Shown: in pieces, positions 15,000 to 23,570 of the stretch
How positions within the stretch are numbered: position 1 is the first letter of the stretch
How the letters are laid out: every line of letters begins with the position of its first letter
Assembly (NCBI RefSeq): GCF_009711045.1
Contig: NZ_WMJX01000024.1
Location: 213-44,614, forward strand
Source of the DNA: Myroides albus
Lineage (GTDB): Bacteria; Bacteroidota; Bacteroidia; Flavobacteriales; Flavobacteriaceae
Length of the DNA: 44,402 nt
Reading direction: 5' to 3'
The notes under the pieces: model-generated
Database searches by the model: none
The model's input: the letters and a program-made list of their open reading frames with translations, nothing else
Told to the model about the DNA's origin: nothing
Position numbers and translations under genes: made by a program

Positions 15000-17051
15000 T
15001 TATATTTCCAAAGTGATTTTTGTCCCTACAGGGTTATTGGATTCGATATTTAGTTTGGCCTGAATGATATTTGCGCGATCTTTAATATGCTTTAGAGTCT
15101 GTTCTCTTGATTGCTCTTTATCCATGCCAATTCCATCGTCAGTTACTGTTAAAATAAGCTGATTATCTATGATATAGAAATTCACTAAACAGTTAATTGC
15201 TTGAGAGTGTTTATTGACATTGTCGAGTATTTCATTTAAGATATAATACAAGTTTATTTTCTCTTCTACGCTTAAAGATTCCATGCAAACATCACTTTCA
15301 ATGGTTAAAGTAAACTTTGTGTTGTATGGATTTTTTTGTTGTTTGACTAACTGAGTAATCAGCTCTTCGAATGAATTTTTATTGAAAGCGCTGCTATTGG
15401 CCAATTCATGAGAAATCTCTCTAATCTTTGCTTCTAATCTTTGCAATTCACCCACAAGGGAATCTTGTAATTGTTGGTTATCGCTTTGTAGTTGTTGCAA
15501 GTTAAAGCGCAAGGTAAAGATACTATTAATCACCCCATCGTGTAGGTCATTGGCGATTCTGTTGCGTTCGGAATTGATTGAACTTTGTTGTAGCTTGTTA
15601 TTTAAGAATAACAAATTCAGTATCTTTTCATCAATAGACTTTTTAATTGCAAGATTTTTCAAAGCAATGTTCTTTGCTTTTGTTCTGGTGTAAAAAAACA
15701 GAAAGATTAAACTTAAAAAAACTACTATCGACACCGTTATAATTACCGTTATCTTAAATCGTAGGGATTTGTTTTCATTGACTATATAAAGAGTTTCATA
15801 TTCAATCTTAGTAAATTTCTCTTGGGTTTGCTTTTCTCTTTGATGCAATACTTTATTTAACTGGATTAGTTCTTCTATTAAATGATAGTTTTTACTAGAA
15901 GAGTCTTGTAATAAGAGAAACTCTATAGCTTGTTTTTGTTGCAGGTTTAAATTAGCTTTTTTTGCAATATCATACGATTTTTTAGCCCATTTTATTGCAT
16001 TTTCACTTTGGTTTTCTTCCTGGTATATCTGGGCTATAGCAATACTAAGATCTGCTTTGTAAAAATCGTAATCAAGCTTGTCGTGTATTTTATAGGAAAT
16101 CATTAACCCCTCTATAATATTGGGATTATTGCCTTGTTTGTATAAAGCGAGTTGATAATCCATATTGACAAAAGAGAAGATAAATGGGTTGAAGTTTTTC
16201 TGTATTTCTTCAATCCCCTTTTGGGCAAATATTTCAGCTTTATTGTAATCTTCTCTGAAATAACTAATCATTGAATAATTAGCATAGAGATTACCTAAGA
16301 AAAGGTATTTTCTGTTTTGAGCAATCAACTTAGGGTTATCTTTTATTCTTTGATATACTTGAAAAGCTCGGTCTAAATATTGTTCTGCTTTATCTAAGTT
16401 GTTTTGATCCGTGTAGTGATAAGCCATTGTTTGTAAGGCTAACATATATACAGGATTGTTTGGTTTTTTCTCTAATAATTTTAATGCCTTAGCTATTTTT
16501 ACTTCTGATTCTATTTGAAGACCTAATTCGTAGAATAAGATTCCTTGGTAGAAATTATTCTCCGCAATTGCGTAATTGTCTTGTAATTTTTTGTAAATAT
16601 TTTCCGATTGAAGGTGGTAATAATAAACGCTATCGTAAAGTCCTTTATCTTGGTAGTAGACAGCAAGGTCATTGTAGATAGAGGCAAGTCTATTTTGGTC
16701 TTTACTTTTAATGGCATCTTTTTTTGCTATATGGGCTAAAGTCACAAATTCTTTAGCATCTGTCCATCTTAATTGATCAAGCACGCTGTCGATTAACTCT
16801 CGATCCTTTAGGGTGTTTTTAGAAGTAAGTGCTCTTTGGGTTAAATGTTCAACATTCTTAGCAATTGAATCTTGTTGAGGATCGCTAAGTTTTATTTTAA
16901 AGAGAAAATCTAAATCTAATTGATGAGTCGATTTATTTTGCTGACAGCCAATCACAAGAGTTGTGATAAGGGCTAAAAAAAGAAAATTGAATAATTTGCC
17001 AGTAAAATGCATATTGGGTGTTTTTAAGGCGTAAAGGTATAACTTATTCAT
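15000..17051 (-). CDS. TPR-containing NarL-type sensor histidine kinase
   Basis: A 683-residue kinase. The N-terminus has a signal peptide and apparent lipobox (VIGC, Cys36); the start could also be the ATG at 17012. Residues about 60-400 are helical tetratricopeptide-like repeats, predicted periplasmic. One transmembrane helix follows (about 428-450). A dimerisation domain of the HisKA_3 type carries the phosphorylated His504 in RNRIANDLHDGV. The ATPase domain has NEILDNVNKHS (N box), DDGIGMD (G1) and GTKITLEI at the end. This is the common Bacteroidota TPR-kinase design, normally paired with a LuxR-type response regulator. None is adjacent, so it is an orphan here. Confidence 0.9.
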   Translation of the reverse strand: MNKLYLYALKTPNMHFTGKLFNFLFLALITTLVIGCQQNKSTHQLDLDFLFKIKLSDPQQDSIAKNVEHLTQRALTSKNTLKDRELIDSVLDQLRWTDAKEFVTLAHIAKKDAIKSKDQNRLASIYNDLAVYYQDKGLYDSVYYYHLQSENIYKKLQDNYAIAENNFYQGILFYELGLQIESEVKIAKALKLLEKKPNNPVYMLALQTMAYHYTDQNNLDKAEQYLDRAFQVYQRIKDNPKLIAQNRKYLFLGNLYANYSMISYFREDYNKAEIFAQKGIEEIQKNFNPFIFSFVNMDYQLALYKQGNNPNIIEGLMISYKIHDKLDYDFYKADLSIAIAQIYQEENQSENAIKWAKKSYDIAKKANLNLQQKQAIEFLLLQDSSSKNYHLIEELIQLNKVLHQREKQTQEKFTKIEYETLYIVNENKSLRFKITVIITVSIVVFLSLIFLFFYTRTKAKNIALKNLAIKKSIDEKILNLLFLNNKLQQSSINSERNRIANDLHDGVINSIFTLRFNLQQLQSDNQQLQDSLVGELQRLEAKIREISHELANSSAFNKNSFEELITQLVKQQKNPYNTKFTLTIESDVCMESLSVEEKINLYYILNEILDNVNKHSQAINCLVNFYIIDNQLILTVTDDGIGMDKEQSREQTLKHIKDRANIIQAKLNIESNNPVGTKITLEI

Positions 17052-17373
17052 ATCATTTACTTTTTACTAGCTTTTTTTAAGATTTACTGTTATTTTGACT
17101 ATTCTGTTTTAAATATGGTCCTAATTTTAAATGAATTGTTCTCAAATATTTTAAATCAAGTGAATTAGGTTTATTATTTTACGAACTTAAAATTAAAGAG
17201 ATAAGAGTGGTTTGCTATTTTTGTGGCAGTTGAAAATCTTATTGTTCACTCTACTTTTCAATCGAATATGCGTGTCTTGTTTACACTGTAAATAAAAGCT
17301 ATGATTACTCCCTTGTGTATTAATTTAATCTTATAACTTTGGTAGTCTTATTCGAACCCCAAACAAACTAATA
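17052..17373. other. Divergent spacer between kinase and pheA
   Basis: It contains the pheA promoter (17313-17341), a second exact -7 box TATTTTTG at 17216-17223 without a clear -33, and a 7-codon ORF MRVLFTL. That ORF has one Phe codon and is no convincing attenuator leader. Nothing else is recognised. Confidence 0.4.
17313..17341 (+). promoter_or_regulatory. Consensus promoter of pheA
   Basis: TTG at 17313-17315, an 18-base spacer and TAACTTTG at 17334-17341, an exact -7 match, 32 bases before the ATG. Confidence 0.7.
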
Positions 17374-18225
17374 ATGAAATCAGTAATTATTCAAGGAATT
17401 AAAGGCTCATTTCACCATGAAGCCGTAACGCGTTTTTTTAAACAAGAACAAGTAGAAATTGTCGATAGTCCTACCTTTAACTCACTTGTAAGACAGGTGG
17501 TTGATAAAAAGGTAGATTTGGGAATGATGGCAATTGAAAATTCTATTGCAGGTTCAATCTTGCCTAATTATTCTTTAATGACTAAGAATAAGCTTTATAT
17601 AGGAGGTGAGATTGCCCTTCCTATAAAGCACAACCTTTTGGTCTTAAAAGGGCAGAAGTTAGAGGATATTACAGAAGTGAGAACCCATCCAATGGCACTT
17701 TTGCAATGTGAAAACTTTTTAGATAAGCATGAATCATGGCAGCGTTTAGCTATGGATGATACAGCTACTTGCGCCAGAAATATCCAAGAAAAGCAAATGT
17801 ATGGTGTAGCTTCTATAGGCTCAAAACTTGCTGCTCAAATGTATGATTTAGAGATATTAGCCCAGGATATTCACGATGTATATGACAACTATACTCGTTT
17901 TTATTTGGTAGGTACCCAACCTATGCTTGTCAAAGATTTCAACAAAGCGACTCTGTTTTTTTATACCGATCACAAACAAGGTAGATTAAGTAAAGTATTA
18001 GAGATTCTGGCCAATCATGAGCTTAATTTAACTAAAATACAGTCTGTACCTTTATCAGGTACTGTATTTCAATATTCGTTTCACGTAAATGTTGTATTGA
18101 CAAACAACAATTATGATTTGTATTACAAAGCTTTAGAAAAACTCAAAGAGGTGACTCAGTATTTGAATGTCTTGGGAGAGTATATGGAGGATAAGCGTCC
18201 AACTTATAAAGACATGAATCAATAA
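17374..18225 (+). CDS. pheA: Prephenate dehydratase
   Basis: A 283-residue enzyme converting prephenate to phenylpyruvate for phenylalanine synthesis in the cytoplasm. The bilobed catalytic domain spans about residues 3-185 (IQGIKGSFHHEAVTRFF, MAIENSIAGSILPNY, RTHPMALLQC and the TRF motif in NYTRFYLVG). A C-terminal ACT regulatory domain spans about 197-275 (KATLFFYTDHKQGRLSKVL, then LNLTKIQSVPLSG, where many homologues have the Phe-binding ESRP). The altered ESRP-like segment may change feedback by phenylalanine. In many Flavobacteriaceae it heads a cluster with an aminotransferase, tyrA and DAHP synthase; here it stands alone. Confidence 0.95.
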   Translation: MKSVIIQGIKGSFHHEAVTRFFKQEQVEIVDSPTFNSLVRQVVDKKVDLGMMAIENSIAGSILPNYSLMTKNKLYIGGEIALPIKHNLLVLKGQKLEDITEVRTHPMALLQCENFLDKHESWQRLAMDDTATCARNIQEKQMYGVASIGSKLAAQMYDLEILAQDIHDVYDNYTRFYLVGTQPMLVKDFNKATLFFYTDHKQGRLSKVLEILANHELNLTKIQSVPLSGTVFQYSFHVNVVLTNNNYDLYYKALEKLKEVTQYLNVLGEYMEDKRPTYKDMNQ

Positions 18226-18310
18226 AGATAGAAATACTTGTGTTGCAAGTGAGATTATTGTCTGTAATTGCCTTTGTGAGCGATAGAGTTAAATAATATT
18301 CAATAACCAT

Positions 18311-18342
18311 AGTAAAAGCGGTAGTCCACTATCGCTTTTACT
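18311..18342. repeat. Near-perfect inverted repeat
   Basis: Two 15-base arms, AGTAAAAGCGGTAGT and ACTATCGCTTTTACT, pair with one G:U and a 2-base spacer. There is no T tract. It lies between pheA and the convergent small gene and may act as a weak bidirectional terminator. Confidence 0.6.
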
Positions 18343-18509
18343 GTATATAAATAATCAGGTAACACAACAACTAATTCTATTGTTCTAAACTCATGTATTG
18401 TGGTAGTCTTGACTTTTATAGCATAAAGTAGGTTTAAATAAAGTGGTGAGGTTAAACAGACAATACCTATAAGTTCTTGCGTCAATTGCTCCACAATAAT
18501 AGTATCGAA

Positions 18510-18983
18510 TTATTTTGCCCATCCAAGAGAATCTATAGCGATAATAGAGTGCGGTTCTTTGGGTAGGGGAAGGCTATCTAAAACTTTGCCTTCAAATAAT
18601 ACTTCGTATTCCAAAAGACAATCACTCATATATTCCAATGCCTCCTCGGTATAATTTCTCGACATACTTACATAGTAAAGAGCATCTTCGAAGTTGTTTG
18701 CTTTCATTACCTTTTTAGTTTCAATTGCCCCATCTAAAGCGGCAGATAATGCATCTGTGCATCCACATTCTTTGGCAGCATTCATTGCTTTTAATAAAGA
18801 GTTTTTAGCCTTATTGGTGAAGTTTCTCAAATCTTTTGAATGATCTGTTCGGTAGGCTTTTTCAAAACTTAAGATTGCATCGTCTAAGTGCTGATAGGCC
18901 TTGTTACATGGTTTTTTGTTTTGGAAAGAAAACGTATTAATACTTGTAAATAATAAGACTATGGTGATGAATCTCAACGACAT
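18510..18983 (-). CDS. Secreted helical protein of unknown function
   Basis: A 157-residue protein with a signal peptide (about residues 1-20, NTFSF). The mature part is mostly helical with four Cys (KPCNKAYQHLDDA, AAKECGCTDALSAA and MSDCLLEYEVL), suggesting two disulfide bonds in the periplasm. It ends with an acidic/proline tail. It does not match a family I know. A -7 box TACCTTTG lies 28 bases upstream of the ATG. It is transcribed toward pheA, with which it is convergent. Confidence 0.7.
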   Translation of the reverse strand: MSLRFITIVLLFTSINTFSFQNKKPCNKAYQHLDDAILSFEKAYRTDHSKDLRNFTNKAKNSLLKAMNAAKECGCTDALSAALDGAIETKKVMKANNFEDALYYVSMSRNYTEEALEYMSDCLLEYEVLFEGKVLDSLPLPKEPHSIIAIDSLGWAK

Positions 18984-19011
18984 TGTAATAGGTTAAATAG
19001 TTTGTACTTTT

Positions 19012-19019
19012 CAAAGGTA
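19012..19019 (-). promoter_or_regulatory. TACCTTTG -7 box for the secreted helical protein
   Basis: Exact TAnnTTTG match on the minus strand, 28 bases before the ATG at 18983; no clear -33 was found. Confidence 0.5.
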
Positions 19020-19261
19020 TTACTTTTTAACTTATAAATTATAGGGGGAATTAATGGTGTTTTAATTCAAGAGTTTATAAGTAGGGGAATAGTTTTATAA
19101 TTTAGGAGTTTTAGTTTTCTGCTCTATCTGTGTTGTTTTAAAGTAAGTAGTTGATGTTTTTTGTTTTAGCCGTTTTATGGTGTTTAATCGCTCTTTGCTT
19201 GTAATTTATAGTTATATTTTTTTTAATTAGGGGATTGCTGTTAAGTCTGTTATAAAATTTA

Positions 19262-19708
19262 ATGGTTATGATAAAGAGAATATTTATGTTGACTATGGTT
19301 TTATTCATGGTTGTATCGTGTTCTTCTGACGATAGTAATTCGTCAGGCAATGCTCAAGGAACAGAGCAGGGAATTTCTAAATCAAAGCAGATTAAAACCC
19401 CAGAGTGGTTACACGGTGATTGGGTTCACAAAAATAATGGTGAATATAACTATTCTGGTTTTAGAATTAAGCCTGATGATTTTTGTGTTTTTTTTATAGG
19501 AGGAGCTATGTGTTATAAACAAATGATTGAACAAACTATAAAGGTTGATGATTCCGTTTTTGAAGTTCAACAGGTTTATAAATCTGATTATTATAAACTT
19601 AGTATTTCTGCAATGGGAGTTGAAACTCTCTATGAATTTAAAAGAATCAGTGAGGATGAAGTAGAGTTTATATTTGGGGGACTTAGACCTGTAATGGTTA
19701 AAAAATAA
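19262..19708 (+). CDS. Small lipoprotein of unknown function
   Basis: A 148-residue lipoprotein; lipobox VVSC with SSDDSNSS directly after the Cys, again the acidic surface-export type stretch. The second Met (19268) is an alternative start. The mature domain begins at about residue 48 with EWLHGDWVHKNNG and consists of short strands (GFRIKPDDFCVFFIGG, FEVQQVYKSDYYKLSI, VEFIFGGLRPVMVKK), a lipocalin-like small beta pattern similar in style, though not in motifs, to the 905-1936 protein. It contains two mature Cys. Single-gene unit ended by a strong bidirectional terminator. Confidence 0.65.
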   Translation: MVMIKRIFMLTMVLFMVVSCSSDDSNSSGNAQGTEQGISKSKQIKTPEWLHGDWVHKNNGEYNYSGFRIKPDDFCVFFIGGAMCYKQMIEQTIKVDDSVFEVQQVYKSDYYKLSISAMGVETLYEFKRISEDEVEFIFGGLRPVMVKK

Positions 19709-19710
19709 AC

Positions 19711-19748
19711 AAAAGCGGGTGTGCAAATTGTTGCAACACCCGTTTTTT
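19711..19748. terminator. Bidirectional terminator
   Basis: CGGGTGT-GCAA pairs with TTGC-AACACCCG, flanked by A and T runs. It serves the plus-strand lipoprotein and the convergent copper operon. Confidence 0.8.
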
Positions 19749-19768
19749 AATCACATCATGAAAAATTG

Positions 19769-20368
19769 TTATGCCTCAGGATTAAATGTCTCTTGAGTCA
19801 TCCCACATTTAAGCATAGAAGCTCCAAATAGTGGGTTTTTAAGATCTTTTTCGTCACTTAACCACATACCGCCTTTTTGTTCATACATTGGGCAATATTG
19901 TTGGTAAACTACTCTATCGGAACCAACGGATTGAATTAGCGCTTTTAAGTTATGACTCAAAGTTTCAAAATGAGCTCTTTTTACTTTAATATCTCCAGCA
20001 ACTAATTCTTTAGCGTCAGTTTCTATTTTAGCTAACAACTCTTTATCAGCGTCTTCTTTAAGCAAAGATTGTGTTACTTCAATCGCTGTTACAAGTTTTT
20101 CACTTGCTTTTGTTGCGCTTTCTAAATTATCTTCTTGCAGCGCTTTTTTCATTTCGAAATAAGCATTTAAAATAGGACTTAGAGTTGCAGATTGTTTAAT
20201 AGCAGTACCTTCACTCTCAGTAGTGTCCGCTACGTGATGGTGATTAGCATCAGTAGTTGTTTGCTCTGTTTTGTGATCATGTCCTGTATGATCTTCTTTT
20301 TTGTTCTTGTCGTTGCACGAAGCAAATGAGATTGCAAGTATAGCAACCGTAAAAATTACTTTTTTCAT
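19769..20368 (-). CDS. DUF3347 lipoprotein of the copper efflux operon
   Basis: A 199-residue lipoprotein (lipobox SFASC, Cys18) with a His-rich stretch just after the anchor (DHTGHDHKTEQ, then NHHHVAD). The DUF3347 domain at about 60-195 has ILNAYFEMKKALQED in its helical part and the family ending YQQYCPMYEQKGGMWLSDEKDL...LFGASMLKCG. The same domain is often fused to the C-terminus of CusB adaptors; here it is a separate last gene, 33 bases after cusB. The His, Met and Cys residues suggest periplasmic metal handling for the pump, which is inference. Confidence 0.88.
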   Translation of the reverse strand: MKKVIFTVAILAISFASCNDKNKKEDHTGHDHKTEQTTTDANHHHVADTTESEGTAIKQSATLSPILNAYFEMKKALQEDNLESATKASEKLVTAIEVTQSLLKEDADKELLAKIETDAKELVAGDIKVKRAHFETLSHNLKALIQSVGSDRVVYQQYCPMYEQKGGMWLSDEKDLKNPLFGASMLKCGMTQETFNPEA

Positions 20369-20401
20369 ATTGTTATTCTTCTATTTGTTAATTTACTCAA
20401 T

Positions 20402-21994
20402 TTATAATCGTTCATATTGGCAGCAGCTATGTAAATTTACATAATCTTTTTCTGTTGCTTTGTGAAATTCTGTATCGTGACCAATTTTTGCAATTGCTTG
20501 ACTGACTGCTTGTTTAGTTGTCTTGCTTTTATCGTAATTTAGGTGCAGTTGTTTTGTATCGACAATCCAATCTACTGATATTACACCAGCAACAGTTTTG
20601 GCAGCTGTTTCGATTCGTTCTTTACACAAACCGCAATTACCAGCTACTTTAAACATGGCGTGATCTCCTTTTTGATGTTCACTGTGGTTGTCTGAATCCA
20701 TAGCATGTCCGCTATGACCTGTCTGAGGTACTGTTTCTTCATTATTCATCATGCTCTTTTTTCCTTCCAATTGAGCAGAAGCATCAATGGTAAATACGCC
20801 ATTTGTAACGATTTCCTCTTTGTCATTCAAACCAGACATAACCACGTAATTATCGCCAAGAGATGGACCTAATACAATCTCTCTCATCAAAAATGCTGGT
20901 GTGGAAGTTCCTTGTTGTTTAACGTATATAATTGAGCGCTTTCCTGTCCATAATACAGCAGATTTGGGAATGACCATTTCATTTTTGTACTCTTTCATCG
21001 GTGCTTTTATACGCGCATTAGCGTACATCTCTGGTTTGAGTAAATTGTCTGCATTGTTTGTCTCTACGCGTATTTTGGCCGTGCGCGTAGTAGCGTCAAT
21101 AATGGGATTGATAAAAGCTATCTTGCCTGAATAGACTTTTCCTGGCAAGCTTTGCAATGTATATTCTAAATTATCTCCCACTTTCAGGAAAGGCAAGTCG
21201 TTTTCATATGCGTCGAATACCGCCCATATCTTAGAAAGGTTTGATACGCTATATAGTACAGAACCTTGTGAGATATAATCTCCTTCACTGACATTTTTGG
21301 TAACTACAATACCACTTGTATTGGCATATACGTTTACGTATGGTGAAACTTTACCTGTGTTGAGCACATTGTTAATTTGGCTTTCAGACATTTTCCATAA
21401 ACGCAGTTTCTCTTTAGCTGCATCTACTAAAAGGGGTTGAAAGTCTTTTAATTTAACTGCTTCTAAAAGTTCTTGTTGAGCTGTTAGAAGCTCAGGTGAG
21501 TAGATTGTAGCAATCAATTGTCCTTGTCTTACAGACTCACCAGTAAAGTTTACATTTAGTTTTTCAATACGCCCGTTAACATGAGATGTTTGAGATTGTT
21601 GTAATCTTTCATCTACTTGAATCGTACCGTAAAGCTGTATGTCTTTAACAGGGTCTTTTCGGCTCACTCTGGTGGTTTGAATATTGGCAAGAGCAACTGC
21701 TTCTTTAGACATCTGTATAGCACTGTCATCAATGGTGTCATCTGACGCGTCAGATGATTTAAGCGGGATTAAATCCATAGCACACAAAGGACATTTACCT
21801 GGTTTGTCCATTTTTATTTGTGGATGCATAGAACATGTCCATACAGTAGCAGCTTCTGTAGTTGGTGCTTCTTCTGCATTGTGCTCATGGGTAGCAGCTC
21901 CACCAAAAACTAACCATCCAAGTAGTAATCCAATCAGTAAAATAGAGATGTATTTTACGATATTATTTTTGAATATATTTTTTATTTTATCCAT
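20402..21994 (-). CDS. cusB: CusB-like RND adaptor with two extra metal-binding domains
   Basis: A 530-residue periplasmic adaptor of a heavy-metal RND pump. After one membrane anchor (about 13-31) comes a small metal-binding domain with WTCSMHPQIKMDKPGKCPLCAMDLIPL-type spacing (Cys54, Cys68, Cys71). The HlyD/CusB core follows (about 95-415, with GRIEKLNVNFTGESVRQGQ, a helical hairpin and barrel). After a His/Met linker (HSGHAMDSDNHSEHQKG) there is a C-terminal HMA-type domain from about 445 with GNCGLCKERIETAAK, whose CxxC would bind Cu(I). The tail ends HSCCQYERL. Adaptors link the inner-membrane pump to TolC. It starts two bases after the tolC stop. Confidence 0.92.
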   Translation of the reverse strand: MDKIKNIFKNNIVKYISILLIGLLLGWLVFGGAATHEHNAEEAPTTEAATVWTCSMHPQIKMDKPGKCPLCAMDLIPLKSSDASDDTIDDSAIQMSKEAVALANIQTTRVSRKDPVKDIQLYGTIQVDERLQQSQTSHVNGRIEKLNVNFTGESVRQGQLIATIYSPELLTAQQELLEAVKLKDFQPLLVDAAKEKLRLWKMSESQINNVLNTGKVSPYVNVYANTSGIVVTKNVSEGDYISQGSVLYSVSNLSKIWAVFDAYENDLPFLKVGDNLEYTLQSLPGKVYSGKIAFINPIIDATTRTAKIRVETNNADNLLKPEMYANARIKAPMKEYKNEMVIPKSAVLWTGKRSIIYVKQQGTSTPAFLMREIVLGPSLGDNYVVMSGLNDKEEIVTNGVFTIDASAQLEGKKSMMNNEETVPQTGHSGHAMDSDNHSEHQKGDHAMFKVAGNCGLCKERIETAAKTVAGVISVDWIVDTKQLHLNYDKSKTTKQAVSQAIAKIGHDTEFHKATEKDYVNLHSCCQYERL

Positions 21995-21996
21995 AA

Positions 21997-23493
21997 TTAT
22001 TGATTTTGTGAATGACTACCTACAGCCATTAGTTTGTTGATTGAAGCTACCAAAGTGTTGTAGTTGGCAATAGCTTCTGCTTTTTTCAATTGATAATCTA
22101 AAAGTTGTCTTTGCACTTGAATGACATTGGTCAAATCGCTTTTCCCGGAAACAAATTCCTTGACTATTAGATTAAAAGTCGTCTCTGCCAGTGTACTTTG
22201 CTTGCCATAAAGGGTGATAGTACGCTGGGTGTCTTCTAATTGGCTTTTGAAACTATAGTATTCAGCTTTAAGTGTATTTAGTGTATTTTGTAAGTTTTCA
22301 TCACTTGATTTCCACCATAGCTTGCCTTCTTCTTGCTGAGAGTTATACTTTTTTCTAAATATAGGTAGAGTAACGGTTACCATGGGCATTATCATGTCAT
22401 TCCCATTCATACTTCCCATAGCAAGCATAGGGTCATTGGTCTTGCCAATAATCATATACTGCACACCCAAACCTATCATGGGATAGCTCATCTTTTTGTC
22501 CATTTCTGATTTAGCTTTATAGGCCAAACCTTGCTCTGTAATCATACCAAGCATTGGGTTGTTATCCGCGATGTTGTCAAGGACATCGTCTTCACTTATT
22601 AGGAAATCAACTTTCTCAATGTTTTTATCTACTGCGATTTCACAGTTTGCTTCTCTATTTAATAAAGCGTTGAATTTTACCTTTTCTGCTTTTATTTGTG
22701 ATTGTAAACTCTCAATAGTATTTTCGATTTCAATAACTTCTAATCGAATACGCAACACATCAGACATTCCCGATGAAGAGCTTCCACCCATACTACTCAT
22801 TCCACCACCCGAAGACATTGCATTATTGGATGTAGTTGTTGATTTTGCAGTAGCTGCGTTTGTATTTGAATTGCCTCCCATACTCATGCCTCCCATACTA
22901 CTTGCAGCACCTTGTGAAGTGGTAGGGGTAGTGGGTGAAGTATTCATCGAAGCACTACTGTTAGTGCCTGATGAGCTAGGAGCAGAGAACCTTTTGAGTG
23001 AAAGTTGCTCTAACTGTTCCAACAAGCTTTTGTTTTGTTTTGCATTCTCGAGTTGTTGTTCAAGTTTCTGTAAGATGTACCATTGAGAGTAGACTTGCAG
23101 CACAGTTGTTTCTTTACCTTCAAGGTATTCTTGATACTGCATTTGTGCCATATGAGAAGCTTCTTGTCTGGCACTTTTACGAGTTCCAAACCAAGGCAAC
23201 ATTTGCATTAGAGTGATATCACCTACTTGTCGTCCACCTACGATATCCATTGGTTTAGTATAAAAACCAAGTGATAATTCTGGATCTTGAAAAGCCCCTG
23301 CCTGATCAATTTTCTTTTCAAAAGCTTGATAGGCTAAGTGCTGTGATTTTATCGCAGGATTATTCTGGATAGCTACATTGATATAGTGTGCTAAAGAGTC
23401 CTTGGGTTGTTCTTGCGCTACAGCTTTAGCAGTGAAACTGGTCACTGCTAAGAAAGCCGAAGCTAAATATATATACATGTTACTTTTATTCAT
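21997..23493 (-). CDS. TolC-family outer-membrane channel with Met/Ser/Gly-rich insert
   Basis: A 498-residue outer-membrane efflux protein with a signal peptide (to about VAQ, residue 27) and two OEP halves (about 35-165 and 250-490). It has YINVAIQNNPAIKSQ, the PMDIVGGRQVGDITLMQM segment typical of CusC-like members in Bacteroidota, and a C-terminal half ending ANYNTLVASINKLMAVG. Between the halves, residues 170-244 (bases 22762-22986) are low complexity: Ser, Thr, Asn and Gly with repeated SSMGGMSMGG-like units and about ten Met. It is the channel partner of the CusA/CusB pair around it. The Met-rich insert could bind Cu(I) or Ag(I). Confidence 0.9.
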   Translation of the reverse strand: MNKSNMYIYLASAFLAVTSFTAKAVAQEQPKDSLAHYINVAIQNNPAIKSQHLAYQAFEKKIDQAGAFQDPELSLGFYTKPMDIVGGRQVGDITLMQMLPWFGTRKSARQEASHMAQMQYQEYLEGKETTVLQVYSQWYILQKLEQQLENAKQNKSLLEQLEQLSLKRFSAPSSSGTNSSASMNTSPTTPTTSQGAASSMGGMSMGGNSNTNAATAKSTTTSNNAMSSGGGMSSMGGSSSSGMSDVLRIRLEVIEIENTIESLQSQIKAEKVKFNALLNREANCEIAVDKNIEKVDFLISEDDVLDNIADNNPMLGMITEQGLAYKAKSEMDKKMSYPMIGLGVQYMIIGKTNDPMLAMGSMNGNDMIMPMVTVTLPIFRKKYNSQQEEGKLWWKSSDENLQNTLNTLKAEYYSFKSQLEDTQRTITLYGKQSTLAETTFNLIVKEFVSGKSDLTNVIQVQRQLLDYQLKKAEAIANYNTLVASINKLMAVGSHSQNQ

Positions 23494-23570
23494 CTTTTGT
23501 TGCTTTTAGATCTGTAATTTCCGTGTGTTTTCACAGAATGATTAATGACAAAAACAGAGAATTACACTGT

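Noticed and set aside
17216..17284. Phenylalanine attenuator leader peptide before pheA
   Set aside because: The only short ORF (MRVLFTL) has a single Phe codon and no alternative hairpin set.
18300..18494. 64-codon minus-strand ORF after the secreted helical gene
   Set aside because: It begins with GTG, has no family-like motifs, and its 3' half covers the inverted repeat at 18311-18342, suggesting chance.
19138..19350. 70-codon minus-strand ORF
   Set aside because: It overlaps the front of the lipoprotein gene antisense, and its Lys/Ile/Asn-rich tail is typical of translated AT-rich spacer.
22559..23086. 175-codon plus-strand ORF opposite the TolC gene
   Set aside because: It is an antisense shadow created by the low-complexity and Leu/Ser codons of the TolC gene, which matches a known family on the other strand.
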